DNA of 60,822 nucleotides from Haloferax larsenii JCM 13917 (GTDB lineage Archaea; Halobacteriota; Halobacteria; Halobacteriales; Haloferacaceae), in assembly GCF_000336955.1 (NCBI RefSeq), contig NZ_AOLI01000017.1, positions 240,313 to 301,134 on the forward strand, read 5' to 3'. Positions within the stretch are counted from its first letter, which is position 1, and the number at the start of each line of letters is the position of its first letter. The notes beneath the pieces are model-generated. The model saw only the letters and a list, made by a program, of their open reading frames with translations, ran no database searches and was not told the origin of the DNA. Of the stretch, positions 45,801-54,339 are shown piece after piece. Made by a program: the position numbers and the translations under genes.

Positions 45801-48800
45801 GCTGTCGGAGACGTGGCATCCGAGATGCGGATTCAGCCGGGGTGGACGACCACGTATCCGCCGCCGACACCACATCGTAGGCCGGAGCGCGGTCTGGTGT
45901 CGACGAAGGTGCTTGCTGCGTTCCTCGCGGGAACGCCTGCTGTACACGCTGTGTCGCCGACGCGTTCTGCAACCGACTAAGACGTGTGCTGCCAGTGGAG
46001 GCCCTCGGAGTGTCTCTCGTGAGGTGGGTTTCACTGTCTACAGTTGCTCCCGCTTGAGTCCCGAGGTTCGATGCACTCGACGTTCGGAGTCCAGACTCGA
46101 CCGTCGATAAGTCGACGGTTCGCGACCCAGTGCGTACTGACTGCGTACCTCGTTGGCTACGAACGATTGTCGACGGTTGGACCTGGGTTTCGGTTGCATC
46201 CCGTGTGTTCTGCTCTCCAAGGCGGCCTTCGACAGCGGTACGGGACGCTGAATCACCACCACTATCGAGGGCTCGACCACCTGCTTGCGAGGGCTGACTA
46301 GTGGCACCGAAGGAGTGAACCGGACTAGAAGCGGCGCGTTGTCCGAACTCCAACGAATCAGTGGTGGGTACCTGGTTTCTGAGGATCGTCGTGCTCGCCT
46401 CCGCTGTTGGGTGCTCAGACCGGCGACTCGTCGCTTCCATGGCTGCCGAGTGGGTATCCGATTCGATTACACTGGGCCGAGTTGCTGGTGAGATTTCGTT
46501 CAGCGCCATTCGGGTGACTGACGACTGCTCACCCGGGCTGTCTCGATTCCTGTCCGACGTGTTGCTGTGTTTCGCGTCGCCCGGTGAACTGATTGGCTGG
46601 GCACGCCCTGTTGGAACAGTTGTGGCCGACGACTGAGTCGGCAGGCGGTGTACTGTTAGTCGGGCTATCGTGCCGGGTACAGTTGACTGGTGCTGGACAG
46701 CAGGGCGTTGCGATGTTGGGCGTGGACCGTCTCGACCAGTCGGTCTCGGCTGCTGTCTGTCGAAGCTGTCACTCGATACTGGTGAGTTTGCGGCTGTTGG
46801 TCGTGTGGCTGTCTGCAGTGTGGTTGTGTCTTCCGACAGTGTGTTCGTGGCTGTCGAGGTATTTGTCGATGGTGTCGGTGTCCGCCCCGCTGTTGGTACG
46901 GTGGGGTTCGAGCCATCCTCTGCAACGTTGGCGTTCGTATGGAGGGGCCGCTCCGACACCGGGGATGAACTTCTGATTTGGCTCTTTGGGAGGTTCGTGG
47001 TATTCGCCTCGGGAGAACTAGACACCGACCACGCCGACTGAGACGGTTTTTCGTTCGTATTTACCGACTGTGGGTTCGTATCGAGTGCTCTCGTAAGCGT
47101 TCGTCGTGGTCCCTGTGTCGATGAACTCGTAGAGGACCCTGGATTCGGTGCCGTCGACTCGCTCGTCTGGGAGTGCAGGTCTGTGACCGTGGCTCTAGTG
47201 GTCGCTTCTGCAGGTGCCAAGTCGTTAGCGACTGGGTTGTCTGCAGTTGAGTGACGGCGAGTTTCCGTCGTCGTCGCTGTCGTCTGTGGGAGATACCGAC
47301 CCGTTTCAGTGGATGCCGAACTGCGGGCTTGTTCCGTCGGACCTGTGAGCCTGCCTTCTGTGTGACTGGAACCTGCAGAAGTAGTCTCAGTCAACTGAGG
47401 ACGTGCTTCCGAAGCCGGTGCGGAAGATGAAGCTACTTCGGGGGTGGGCTCTGGGCGTGTGGAATTTGGATTTTCGGCAGCGAACACACGTCTCCGCGCA
47501 CCTGTCACCGACCCAGAGCTAAATCGCTGCACTGCCACTTCTCGATTATCTATCGCCTGCTGTGCGACTGAAACGTCGAGTACCGTTGTTGGTGCTCTCC
47601 CCAACGAAGGTCGGGTTGGTGTCGGTGTGGTTCTCGCCGTCGCTGGTTGGGCCGAACCAGTTGTGGACGTCGACGAGTCGCTCGTATTCGACACCACATC
47701 GGAGGGGGTCTTCGACGAGTCAGATGGAGTCGATACCGAACTCTCTGGGTACCGAGCCGATGCCTGACTCGCTCCCGTCCGAATTCGACTGGCTGACTGC
47801 CCGGCTCTCTCGTGGTCAGAAGCGGCCGACCTCGTATTCGTGCGCTGTTGATGAGCCGAAACGTCCAGTACCGTCGTCGGTGCGACCTCCAGCGATGGTC
47901 GGCTCGGTGTGTTATCTCCCGTGCCTTGGGTTGGTTGGGGGGAATCTGTCGTGCTTCGCGAGGTGCTCGTCGCCCTCAGTGGACCACTTGTCCCCGTCGA
48001 AATCTCGTCCCTCGCTGTCGGTGGAGCGGTTGCAGTTTGGTCGCTTGTGGTTGGATTGCTTGCGGTTAGGTCGCTCGTGGCTGCGTCACTCGCGGTCGTC
48101 CCTGACCGGTTCGCATTCGCTTCCGCATTAGTCGTGACTGGTGCCGACTCGTCCGAGAGCGTGGTTCGTTCGCGATTACGGAAAGTTCGACTTGGACTCG
48201 CTGGGCGCTGTGCAGTCCCTCTGTTCGAGGAGTGCCCGGTGGCTCGCGTCGTCGCCCGCGTTGGTGCTCTACTATCGGGCCCCGGAATCGTGGACGCTGT
48301 CACGCGGAGCGAAGCACTCGATGCGATGGATTCGTGTACCCCGGACTGTGGGTCCTCCGATACCGAGTCTGGAGTCGTCTGACGGTCTCTTGCGGTCGAC
48401 GCCTGTATTGACGATTCTGGCTGTCGAGTTGTCGATTCCGTGCGCTGTGCTCGGAGCGACGAGGACTCCCCAATCGAACGCTGCATAGTTGCTGAGCTGA
48501 GGGTCGCGTCGTCAGTCGCCGAGTCTCCCGGTGCAACCGTCGGTTGCGACGCGTTCGAGGACCCGACCTCGTGAGATTTGTCTGTCGAACCCTCCATTCC
48601 ACCCGAAGACCACTGCGACTGGGTGGTATCTGTCCTCTGCGCTGTCGACGAGGGAGTTTGACTCGTGTGGTGTTCAGACACCGAGTCGGAGAGTGAAGTC
48701 GGTCCTTCCGAGGTTGATTGCTGTCGGGCGTCACCATCGACGACAGGGCCACTGTCCGAGGTGGTGGGTGATTGGTCGGTCCGGTCGACGAGGACCGTTC

Positions 48801-49701
48801 GTGTTCCCGAAGCCCGGCGCGTCACGCGATGAAGTTGTTGCTGCGCCGCTCGAATGGTGCGATTAGTTCGTTCCGTCTGCCGTCGATTGATGGTGCCACG
48901 GCTGTTCTCATGTCCGTCGCTGGCGGTGGTTGGGTGGGCGGGAGCTGCGGTAGGTGGGGAACGCTCTCGGGACTCACCTTCCGAGCCGCCCGTCGTATCG
49001 ACTCCCGTCGTCGCTTCGCTGACCCTTCCAAGATTGCTTCGAGGTTCGTGGGTTGGACTCTCTGACTCCGCGAGTATGTCAGACGTCTGCGTGGCTGTCT
49101 GTTCCCGTGTCTGTGTTGCGTCCTGTGTCCGTGTTTGCGTCTGTACAAGTGTCTGCGTCTGCGCTTGTGAGACACCTGCCTGCTCTGGTTGCCTCGGTTG
49201 CCCAGTTCGCTCACTGCCAGTTGGCTCGGAAGTGCTCGTGCGGTTCGTTCTGAGGACCGTGTTAGTACGTGCAGTCCGGCTGTCTGGGATGTCTAGCTCG
49301 GGTGCATCTCCGCCGTATTGTGGGTGCGTGTCTTCGAGAGACGGATACGAAACTGAGAACTGGTCGTCCGAGCCGTCGGCTTCCTCCATCGCTTGCTGTT
49401 GGACGGCGTTCTGGAACGTACGAAAGACGAGATTGGCCGCACCTCGTTTGTGGATGATTCGCTGTGCGAACGCCCCACCGAGACGGTTCGCATCGAGCGT
49501 CGAAATCGAACTGATTCGCTGTTGGAGCCCACCAACTGTCGCGCGTGGCGTACCACTTCTTTCCGAGCTACTCGTGTCGGAGTCGGTTAGCATGCCGACG
49601 TTACGACAGGATGATTCGAGCGTGAGATGTGAGTGTTCTCGATTCATGGGTGCGTCTCCTGTTACTGTCTCGGCGTGTCGAAGGTCCGCGTCCGGTGGCA
49701 C
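42826..49701 (-). CDS. 2291-residue intrinsically disordered eCIS protein
   Basis: The frame starts at a GTG (49701) with an alternative ATG at 49647 (MNREHSHLTLESS). Residues about 50-110 form a folded-looking patch (GGLQQRISSISTLDANRLGGAFAQRI, LVFRTFQNAVQQQAMEE). The next ~2150 residues are Ser/Thr/Gln/Arg/Ala/Pro-rich with no hydrophobic core, and have degenerate repeats such as TTVLDVSAHQQ / TTVLDVSVAQQ. Only the last ~30 residues are helical and basic (DVDRLVDVLYRKLERKHRME). It is the first gene of the baseplate operon, directly before LysM. The end resembles short eCIS tail proteins. Roles could be a flexible scaffold, length-control or surface component; unproven. Confidence 0.85.
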   Translation of the reverse strand: MPPDADLRHAETVTGDAPMNREHSHLTLESSCRNVGMLTDSDTSSSERSGTPRATVGGLQQRISSISTLDANRLGGAFAQRIIHKRGAANLVFRTFQNAVQQQAMEEADGSDDQFSVSYPSLEDTHPQYGGDAPELDIPDSRTARTNTVLRTNRTSTSEPTGSERTGQPRQPEQAGVSQAQTQTLVQTQTRTQDATQTREQTATQTSDILAESESPTHEPRSNLGRVSEATTGVDTTGGSEGESRERSPPTAAPAHPTTASDGHENSRGTINRRQTERTNRTIRAAQQQLHRVTRRASGTRTVLVDRTDQSPTTSDSGPVVDGDARQQSTSEGPTSLSDSVSEHHTSQTPSSTAQRTDTTQSQWSSGGMEGSTDKSHEVGSSNASQPTVAPGDSATDDATLSSATMQRSIGESSSLRAQRTESTTRQPESSIQASTARDRQTTPDSVSEDPQSGVHESIASSASLRVTASTIPGPDSRAPTRATTRATGHSSNRGTAQRPASPSRTFRNRERTTLSDESAPVTTNAEANANRSGTTASDAATSDLTASNPTTSDQTATAPPTARDEISTGTSGPLRATSTSRSTTDSPQPTQGTGDNTPSRPSLEVAPTTVLDVSAHQQRTNTRSAASDHERAGQSASRIRTGASQASARYPESSVSTPSDSSKTPSDVVSNTSDSSTSTTGSAQPATARTTPTPTRPSLGRAPTTVLDVSVAQQAIDNREVAVQRFSSGSVTGARRRVFAAENPNSTRPEPTPEVASSSAPASEARPQLTETTSAGSSHTEGRLTGPTEQARSSASTETGRYLPQTTATTTETRRHSTADNPVANDLAPAEATTRATVTDLHSQTSESTAPNPGSSTSSSTQGPRRTLTRALDTNPQSVNTNEKPSQSAWSVSSSPEANTTNLPKSQIRSSSPVSERPLHTNANVAEDGSNPTVPTAGRTPTPSTNTSTATNTLSEDTTTLQTATRPTAANSPVSSDSFDRQQPRPTGRDGPRPTSQRPAVQHQSTVPGTIARLTVHRLPTQSSATTVPTGRAQPISSPGDAKHSNTSDRNRDSPGEQSSVTRMALNEISPATRPSVIESDTHSAAMEATSRRSEHPTAEASTTILRNQVPTTDSLEFGQRAASSPVHSFGATSQPSQAGGRALDSGGDSASRTAVEGRLGEQNTRDATETQVQPSTIVRSQRGTQSVRTGSRTVDLSTVESGLRTSSASNLGTQAGATVDSETHLTRDTPRASTGSTRLSRLQNASATQRVQQAFPRGTQQAPSSTPDRAPAYDVVSAADTWSSTPAESASRMPRLRQQPTAQSPSNLTDSPVDHGRESVTGDRLQAGEPALSSTISASTSEPAPTSTSAERDTYRERPVERTHRQHSSNVGDRPQSSTGEMATQYIETESTEPQSSTGTTGGVGLPSVTRGPSEGVGLSPIAAGAFARARRFGQIGSRAPSTSPSGKRPSARPERRDVTPRRDAGVPTSGATNTFATLPTQLTGQSVEQRTADSETGRPNLVVAPGESRALAHSEGVDAVAADRDSQPEQAATAAPTHGERYSDTLSRDASGTQSRDSTAPRQRTALDTNGWQGDSLEGRDTSTLSGEVVSESPTDDTATALGGHQRSARRRESTLGQRETPNSMQHEASSSVPRETVGSVPTSVDGDAATQYTGQSDAVERTARQHTGGVEVGQSDPLRDTEQSRTLRDTTQTRVASAATTRSGDQGQGDGRETTDRSLPTSGTTLRGRATKGDRFERAVVQRHRPTAISTPALGWVAETTQFGAVGAEQSPDSYSTPGTTSGQQRIDSVGQRIAGVQQGRGSAAPSRVTGASDVAGTHPQRIVRKSEASAPRGEVEGEASVRGPTASPTRYESGLNEPEVGGVSAGQGWSFEAQGATSRVSQNSTSPDSQSVTARSSQSQSVTPRASQRVSFSTEHWSPSVSSATPDPTQIGSTARLTPRVATGEQMTKREGNASPVEANSGSETVDQRSVAGASGAVPQPTSQRSSRAIEGTEVDASAPSDSSSGQAFARANRARTIVSTTNTESGGENSSGANARVQPSNPTGESESTAVDSASASPSMDAGVRSSDTSFRGTTSFVERIKYRNKNIEYDTTKEGQREGTSGVTRNTMLEPQTKPSLVYRQDSPSATDDDVASGMQHASQAGASMGSRTQFAQHHSGSANLPAHRDGFDTGSVPSHGPRGAGSNQSPRQQHRSASRAGDSTGGSPFETRRLQNPDTDSILSPTGDHRQPSEDNHSQRAQGRIDDLDVQLGEQSMQLNADVDRLVDVLYRKLERKHRMERQRRGF

Positions 49702-49852
49702 GCGGTATTCTTACTAATCATCATGAGTTGACATCTTACGTATCTGTCGGTTGGAATCGGAAGACACCGCGGCGGTCTTTTGTGCGTGTCTCGTCCTCTC
49801 GTCCACTGGTCGACGCGCGTGCGGCAGACAACTTGAGATGACCTGTGAAGTG

Positions 49853-51022
49853 TCAGTCCTGAGTGGAGGGATTGGTCCCGGGTGACTGGCCTCCGGAACT
49901 GGTTGGCTGTCCAGTTCCTGTCACGTCTTCGTCGGCCCCCTCAGAGAGTATCGAGTCGATGTCTGTCCCGTCGAACTTGTCCCGTTGCAGTGCGTATATC
50001 TCTCCAGTCCGGGTCAGGATGACCGGCGTCTCCGACCCCTGTTTGAGAGTGTACCCGAGTGGTAGCTCCCACGAGTCGTCGTTTGGTTCCAACTGGAACT
50101 CTTCGGGTGCATTGAACGTACAGAGTGCACCGGGACCGAGGTCCGTATCGACGCCGAACTGATAGAGGTCGAACTTCGTATCGCGAATCTTTGCGAGAGA
50201 GAGGTCGATAGTCTCGTTCGATTCGTTCCGAATCGTCAGTTCCCACGCCGTTCGCGTGTCAGGACGATTGACGGAGGTAATCGACAGCCCGGATTGCTCG
50301 GTCGTCTGAGCCTCGTAGCGATTGTAGACGAACACAGTGACGAGCATCCACAGGAGAACTGCGACGGTTACGGCGGGGAGTGCCGAATCCGACTCCGTGA
50401 ACCGGGTCGAGAGTGCCCACGTCACGAATCCGCTTGCCACCGCGAACAGCGCCCCGACGACGATGGCCATCGTTCGACTCTCTAACCCCCTCGCGTGCAT
50501 GTACCCGATTTTGATGGACGTCGAGCGGGGGCAATCGTCGATACGGCGGTTCGCGAGGATGACAGCACCGGTCGCTAACGGCCACGAGACGAGGAACGCA
50601 GCCAAGACAGTCAGGTCGGAGATGGCCCAATAGTGTCGGGCTGCGAGCAGGCAAAGGACCACCACAATGGCACCTCCGAGACCAAGTGTCGTCGCTTGCC
50701 CCCATGTGGGAATCTGCTCCCAGTGCTCGCGGACTGTCTCTCGATTCGGACGATACGCGAAGTACCACGTCCCGAGAAGCGCCCCAAAGATAAACGCGGC
50801 GATGAAGGTGACTTCTGGCCGGTCGATAACCCAGAGCGTCTTGCCACTGAATATCCCGTTGATTGCAATCGACGGCGCGAGGTGGAAGAGGTCGAAGAGA
50901 CGACCTATTCCCCACGTCAGGAGTGCAGTTACCAGAGCCGTGACGAGAATCGGGAAGATTGGGCCGAGTCGCTTGTGGACGCGCTTAATCTTCGTTCGGA
51001 TTTTGGGGAACAGCCGAATCAT
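49853..51022 (-). CDS. Six-helix membrane protein with C-terminal domain, next to eCIS operon
   Basis: The 389-residue protein has about six membrane helices (first at about 22-44) up to residue 245. An extra domain of about 100 residues follows (SGLSITSVNRPDTRTAWELTIRNESNETIDLSLAKI), a beta-sandwich-like pattern, then a disordered Gly/Ser/Thr-rich tail. I recognise no family. It is on the same strand as, and 150 bases upstream of, the baseplate operon, but may be only a neighbour. If linked, it could anchor or expose the particle at the cell membrane; there is no direct evidence. Confidence 0.7.
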   Translation of the reverse strand: MIRLFPKIRTKIKRVHKRLGPIFPILVTALVTALLTWGIGRLFDLFHLAPSIAINGIFSGKTLWVIDRPEVTFIAAFIFGALLGTWYFAYRPNRETVREHWEQIPTWGQATTLGLGGAIVVVLCLLAARHYWAISDLTVLAAFLVSWPLATGAVILANRRIDDCPRSTSIKIGYMHARGLESRTMAIVVGALFAVASGFVTWALSTRFTESDSALPAVTVAVLLWMLVTVFVYNRYEAQTTEQSGLSITSVNRPDTRTAWELTIRNESNETIDLSLAKIRDTKFDLYQFGVDTDLGPGALCTFNAPEEFQLEPNDDSWELPLGYTLKQGSETPVILTRTGEIYALQRDKFDGTDIDSILSEGADEDVTGTGQPTSSGGQSPGTNPSTQD

Positions 51023-51240
51023 GCTCTCACGGGTGAATTAGGTTGTCTGCTGGTTCGACGAGGCGACCATTGCGTCCCGTTCCAGGCGCACCGCTCACGT
51101 TCGGTTGGAAGGGGAGACCAATACCGGCATCCTTCGATTCACACATTTACTAAATACATAAAAATAAGTCTCAGGTTATAAAGATGATGGTCCTGATTGT
51201 CGATAGACAATAATTCGCGAACCCCCAACTTCTAGGCCTC

Positions 51241-51984
51241 TCACGGGTGCTGGCTACCGTCCGAAAGCGGTGCCAGCAACTCGGCGTCTTCGTCGACCGG
51301 AGCGACTTCGACCATATGTGCCACGGAGAGTGGAAGTTGCTGTCGTCCGGCGGGCGTGCGGACAGCCAGCAATTCTATCGGAAACCGTTCGTCGACGAGC
51401 ACTGGGTTTCCCGGTTCGAGGCCGGCGTCCGTGAGGAAATCGAGGACGTCGCGGTCGTCGGTCAGAATTCGACGAACAGCCACAGGAACGTCGGTATCGA
51501 CGGTCTCCAGCCGGACGCGTTCGTGTTCGGTTTCTATCTCGAGGTTCGCGTTCGGAATCGGGTCGCCGTGTGGGTCCACCTCGGGTGACGCGAGAAACGA
51601 TTCGAGGGCGTCGGCAAAGCGTGGGCTGATGTGGTGTTCGAGGCGGTCGCACTCGTCGTGGACTTCTTCCCAACCGTAGCCGAGGCACTCGACGAGGAAC
51701 GTCTCCAGCAATCGGTGGTGCCTGAGGATTCGGAGTGCGAGCTGTTCGCCCGTGTCTGTGAGGATGACCGGTCGGTGCTTTTCCCGTTCGATTAGCCCTT
51801 GTTCGTCCAGTCGAGTGAACATGCTCGAAATCGTCGCCGGCTTTACATCGAGTGCTGAGGCGAGCGCGGAAGTGGAGACCCGACCGTCTGTCGTTTCTTG
51901 GAGGCGGTAGATTCCGGTTATCGCGTCCTCCATCGCAGTCGTGAGTTGTCGGACGGTCGGTTCGGACGTATTGTAACGTGACAT
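51241..51984 (-). CDS. DtxR-family metal-dependent regulator (FeoA domain)
   Basis: The 247-residue protein has a winged helix-turn-helix (about 15-75: VSTSALASALDVKPATISSMFTRLDEQGLI), the dimerisation and metal site region (LRILRHHRLLETFLVECLGYGWEEVHDECDRLEHHIS, with the His-His, Glu and Cys/His ligands of DtxR/MntR/SirR), and a C-terminal FeoA/SH3-like domain (about 165-240). It represses metal uptake genes in response to Fe2+ or Mn2+. It is monocistronic, and its targets are not in the window. Confidence 0.92.
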   Translation of the reverse strand: MSRYNTSEPTVRQLTTAMEDAITGIYRLQETTDGRVSTSALASALDVKPATISSMFTRLDEQGLIEREKHRPVILTDTGEQLALRILRHHRLLETFLVECLGYGWEEVHDECDRLEHHISPRFADALESFLASPEVDPHGDPIPNANLEIETEHERVRLETVDTDVPVAVRRILTDDRDVLDFLTDAGLEPGNPVLVDERFPIELLAVRTPAGRQQLPLSVAHMVEVAPVDEDAELLAPLSDGSQHP

Positions 51985-52791
51985 CTGTGGTATGGTCTCT
52001 GTCGTGAATCGCTAGCGGGTGTTCTCACTTCGAACCGGGGCTCGAACGCGCTGCTTTGTGCCTCTCAGTCATTTGTTGGATGTACGCGGGAGGGTTCACA
52101 CCTCTTGAGTCGCGGAATTCTGTATGGTTCCAGCGTACCTTTGCACCTCAAACCAGTTAATCGTTATTACCAAATCTATAGTTTAGACATGTCTAATATA
52201 GAATATAGATAGTAAGAATTATATTCTTCCGCGGACCAGTTGTTAGTGCGTTCCGACAGCGTCGGGACGCAAAACGTACCGACTACCGGATGAGCTCCTG
52301 TAACACGAGGGTGGTCGAGTTCGTAGTTCAGCTTCTTCCCCGTGTTCACAACCAAATCATGAGCAACAGGAGTTTTCGTAGTCACTGCCCGGAAACCGAG
52401 TGGCGACGATTGATTCTCACTAGGATGTACCGTGGCTCTCGAATAGTTTGTGCTCTGTAACTGTGTGATTGCAGATGCAAACATATTGAGTATAGCGAAA
52501 TATGATTTAACCAATCGAGGTTTCGGTCCTGTTGTAGAGTCTCACAAGAGAGTTCCGTGACCTCTCATCTCGTTACGGCGTCGTCGAGCCCGCTGGTCTC
52601 GATGTTGAGAATAAACATCGGCCAAAAATGTTTTCTAACCATACTTTTCTTCTCCCCTATTGCTCACAATTACATGTGTATTTTTGTAATGGATTTGGTC
52701 ACCTTTCGAGATTTAGAATCCCTCCAGAAGAGAAGTGCCCGGTGGTACTCTAGCAGTTCGAACAACTACCGACGCGACTACAGCACCTTGC
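51985..52791. other. 800-base AT-richer region with no supported gene
   Basis: The stretch between the DtxR gene and the recombinase-like gene is lower in G+C than its flanks. A minus-strand frame (52176-52514, 112 codons) and a plus-strand frame (52557-52931) are open but have no acidic composition or known motif. It may hold remains of an old insertion. No tRNA, repeat pair or attachment site is visible. Confidence 0.45.
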
Positions 52792-54015
52792 CTATTCGAA
52801 TATTTCTGCAAGTGACTTTCGCATGGCCTCACGACGGAACTGCCGGCGTTTTTCTTCAGACAGGTAGTTCGACATCACGACTGTTGCTGACGAACTCCCT
52901 TGGTCCTCAGCGACACCTTCGAGTTGCGTGAGTAACTCACCGACTGCTGACTGGTAGGTCGTGTACCAGAACCGACGACACAACTTTGCCGTCGGAACCG
53001 AGCCATCGACTCGAACGTCGCACTCCTGTGCGAGGCGCTTGAATCGGTTGTTGATGGTGTCGGTCGTCAGGTGACCACTGGTCGATTGCGACGACGGGAA
53101 GATGTACCCGTTCCACGACGGGCGTTCGTCGAGGTGGTCGATACGGTGATAGAGTTCGTCGATGCCGTACAGGAGTGCGACCGTTCCGGGACCGTTCTTT
53201 CGCTCGTCGAACGCGATGTAGGGTTCAGTACCCTCCTCGACGTCGAGAACGAGTTGTGAGGCGTGCATAGATGCTAGTTCTCCCGGCCGCAACCCCCAGG
53301 ATGCGAGGCCCAAGACGAGGAGTTCGTCTTCGAGAGACGACGCTGCCTCGTACATCGCTCGAATCTGGTCGGCCGTCATCGTTCGGTTGTCTGGCGTTCC
53401 TTGCTCCCAGCGGAACTGCTTCGCGGCGTTCGCAACGGGGTTGTAGACTGCCCGGCGGAAGTCGACGAGGTATTCGTAGAAACTCCGGACCGTCTGGAGA
53501 TATTTGAGTTTCGTCCCGTCGGTCGAGAGTTCCCGGTCGAACTCGTCGAGAACGCGCAGGCAGCGGTCGATTTCTTCGGGTTCGTTGTCGCGGTCGTCGA
53601 GGCGGTCGAGGAGGTCGGCGCGGCCGTGCAGGTCGCGATAGACGCGAGCGAACCGCGCGAGATGGGTTTGTCTCGTCGGGAGTGTGGAGTCAGCGAGGCC
53701 GCGACGCCGGTCGAGCATCGAGAGATAGGAGTCGAACGCTTCGATGGTGTCGCGGTCGTCGATTCCCCACTCGTAGGTGTCGCTGTCTCGGCCGTCTTCG
53801 AGACCCACGACGTCAGTGAAGAACTCTTTGACAGTGAGGTCGTGGTGCTCCCGAAGTGTGTACGCGAGCCCCGACCAACCATTGTCTGCGAGCCACTGAT
53901 AGCTCGGTGGTTCGTCCGGGTCGAGCCCGTCACGCATCATCTGGGGGTTGATGGTGTCCCAATGGAACTCTCGCAGTTCGTCGAGCGACTGCTGCGACCA
54001 GCGGTACTCACTCAT
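52792..54015 (-). CDS. Tyrosine-recombinase-like protein, degenerate active site
   Basis: The 407-residue protein (start MSEYRWSQQSLDEL preferred; a longer frame adds 31 atypical residues) has a SAM-like N-terminal domain (about 130-230). The catalytic domain has Arg I in LASWGLRPGELASMHASQL and helix residues HLTTDTINNRFKRLAQ. The Box II equivalent reads AKLCRRFWYTTYQ instead of the usual HxLRHTFAT, so the His is unclear, and the final Tyr region (VVMSNYLSEE) is weakly placed. It may be an active haloarchaeal Xer-like recombinase or a divergent copy. No att repeats were found near it. Confidence 0.72.
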   Translation of the reverse strand: MSEYRWSQQSLDELREFHWDTINPQMMRDGLDPDEPPSYQWLADNGWSGLAYTLREHHDLTVKEFFTDVVGLEDGRDSDTYEWGIDDRDTIEAFDSYLSMLDRRRGLADSTLPTRQTHLARFARVYRDLHGRADLLDRLDDRDNEPEEIDRCLRVLDEFDRELSTDGTKLKYLQTVRSFYEYLVDFRRAVYNPVANAAKQFRWEQGTPDNRTMTADQIRAMYEAASSLEDELLVLGLASWGLRPGELASMHASQLVLDVEEGTEPYIAFDERKNGPGTVALLYGIDELYHRIDHLDERPSWNGYIFPSSQSTSGHLTTDTINNRFKRLAQECDVRVDGSVPTAKLCRRFWYTTYQSAVGELLTQLEGVAEDQGSSSATVVMSNYLSEEKRRQFRREAMRKSLAEIFE

Positions 54016-54339
54016 CTGTACTGTAGCCGTGGAATCTTGGCTGGAGAAGCTCGCTTGCTTTGGCGGTGGGCGTTTGTGTGCGTCGCATTTGGTGGTTAAC
54101 GGCCACACGTGTCAGAGCCTAATAAATTCTCCTGATTTGGTTGTCCTGTGCAGACAACCGAATTTAGTAAATCAGGGTTAGATGGCGGCTTTTCGTCTAT
54201 AAACTTCATTTTGCTATATCAAATTGGTGGAGTCAGTATCTTACAGTTTTCTGAACGGCCACAGTCCACAAACTCACCTCACCAATCTCAATTGCGTCAC
54301 CATATCGGAGTACTGAGGCTGAAAGTTCCTTTCCGTCCG

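Noticed and set aside
43216-49590. Many long plus-strand open frames opposite the 2291-codon gene
   Set aside because: They follow from the G+C-rich codon bias of the minus-strand gene, lack acidic composition and have no recognisable motifs.
20249-49701. Prophage with contractile tail rather than eCIS
   Set aside because: No capsid, portal, terminase or lysis gene, while AAA+ ATPase, DUF4255, DUF6760, LysM and DUF4157 proteins are typical eCIS members.
52176-52514. Minus-strand 112-codon frame in the 52-kb gap
   Set aside because: No family recognised and composition not acidic; it could be a decayed gene but support is too weak.
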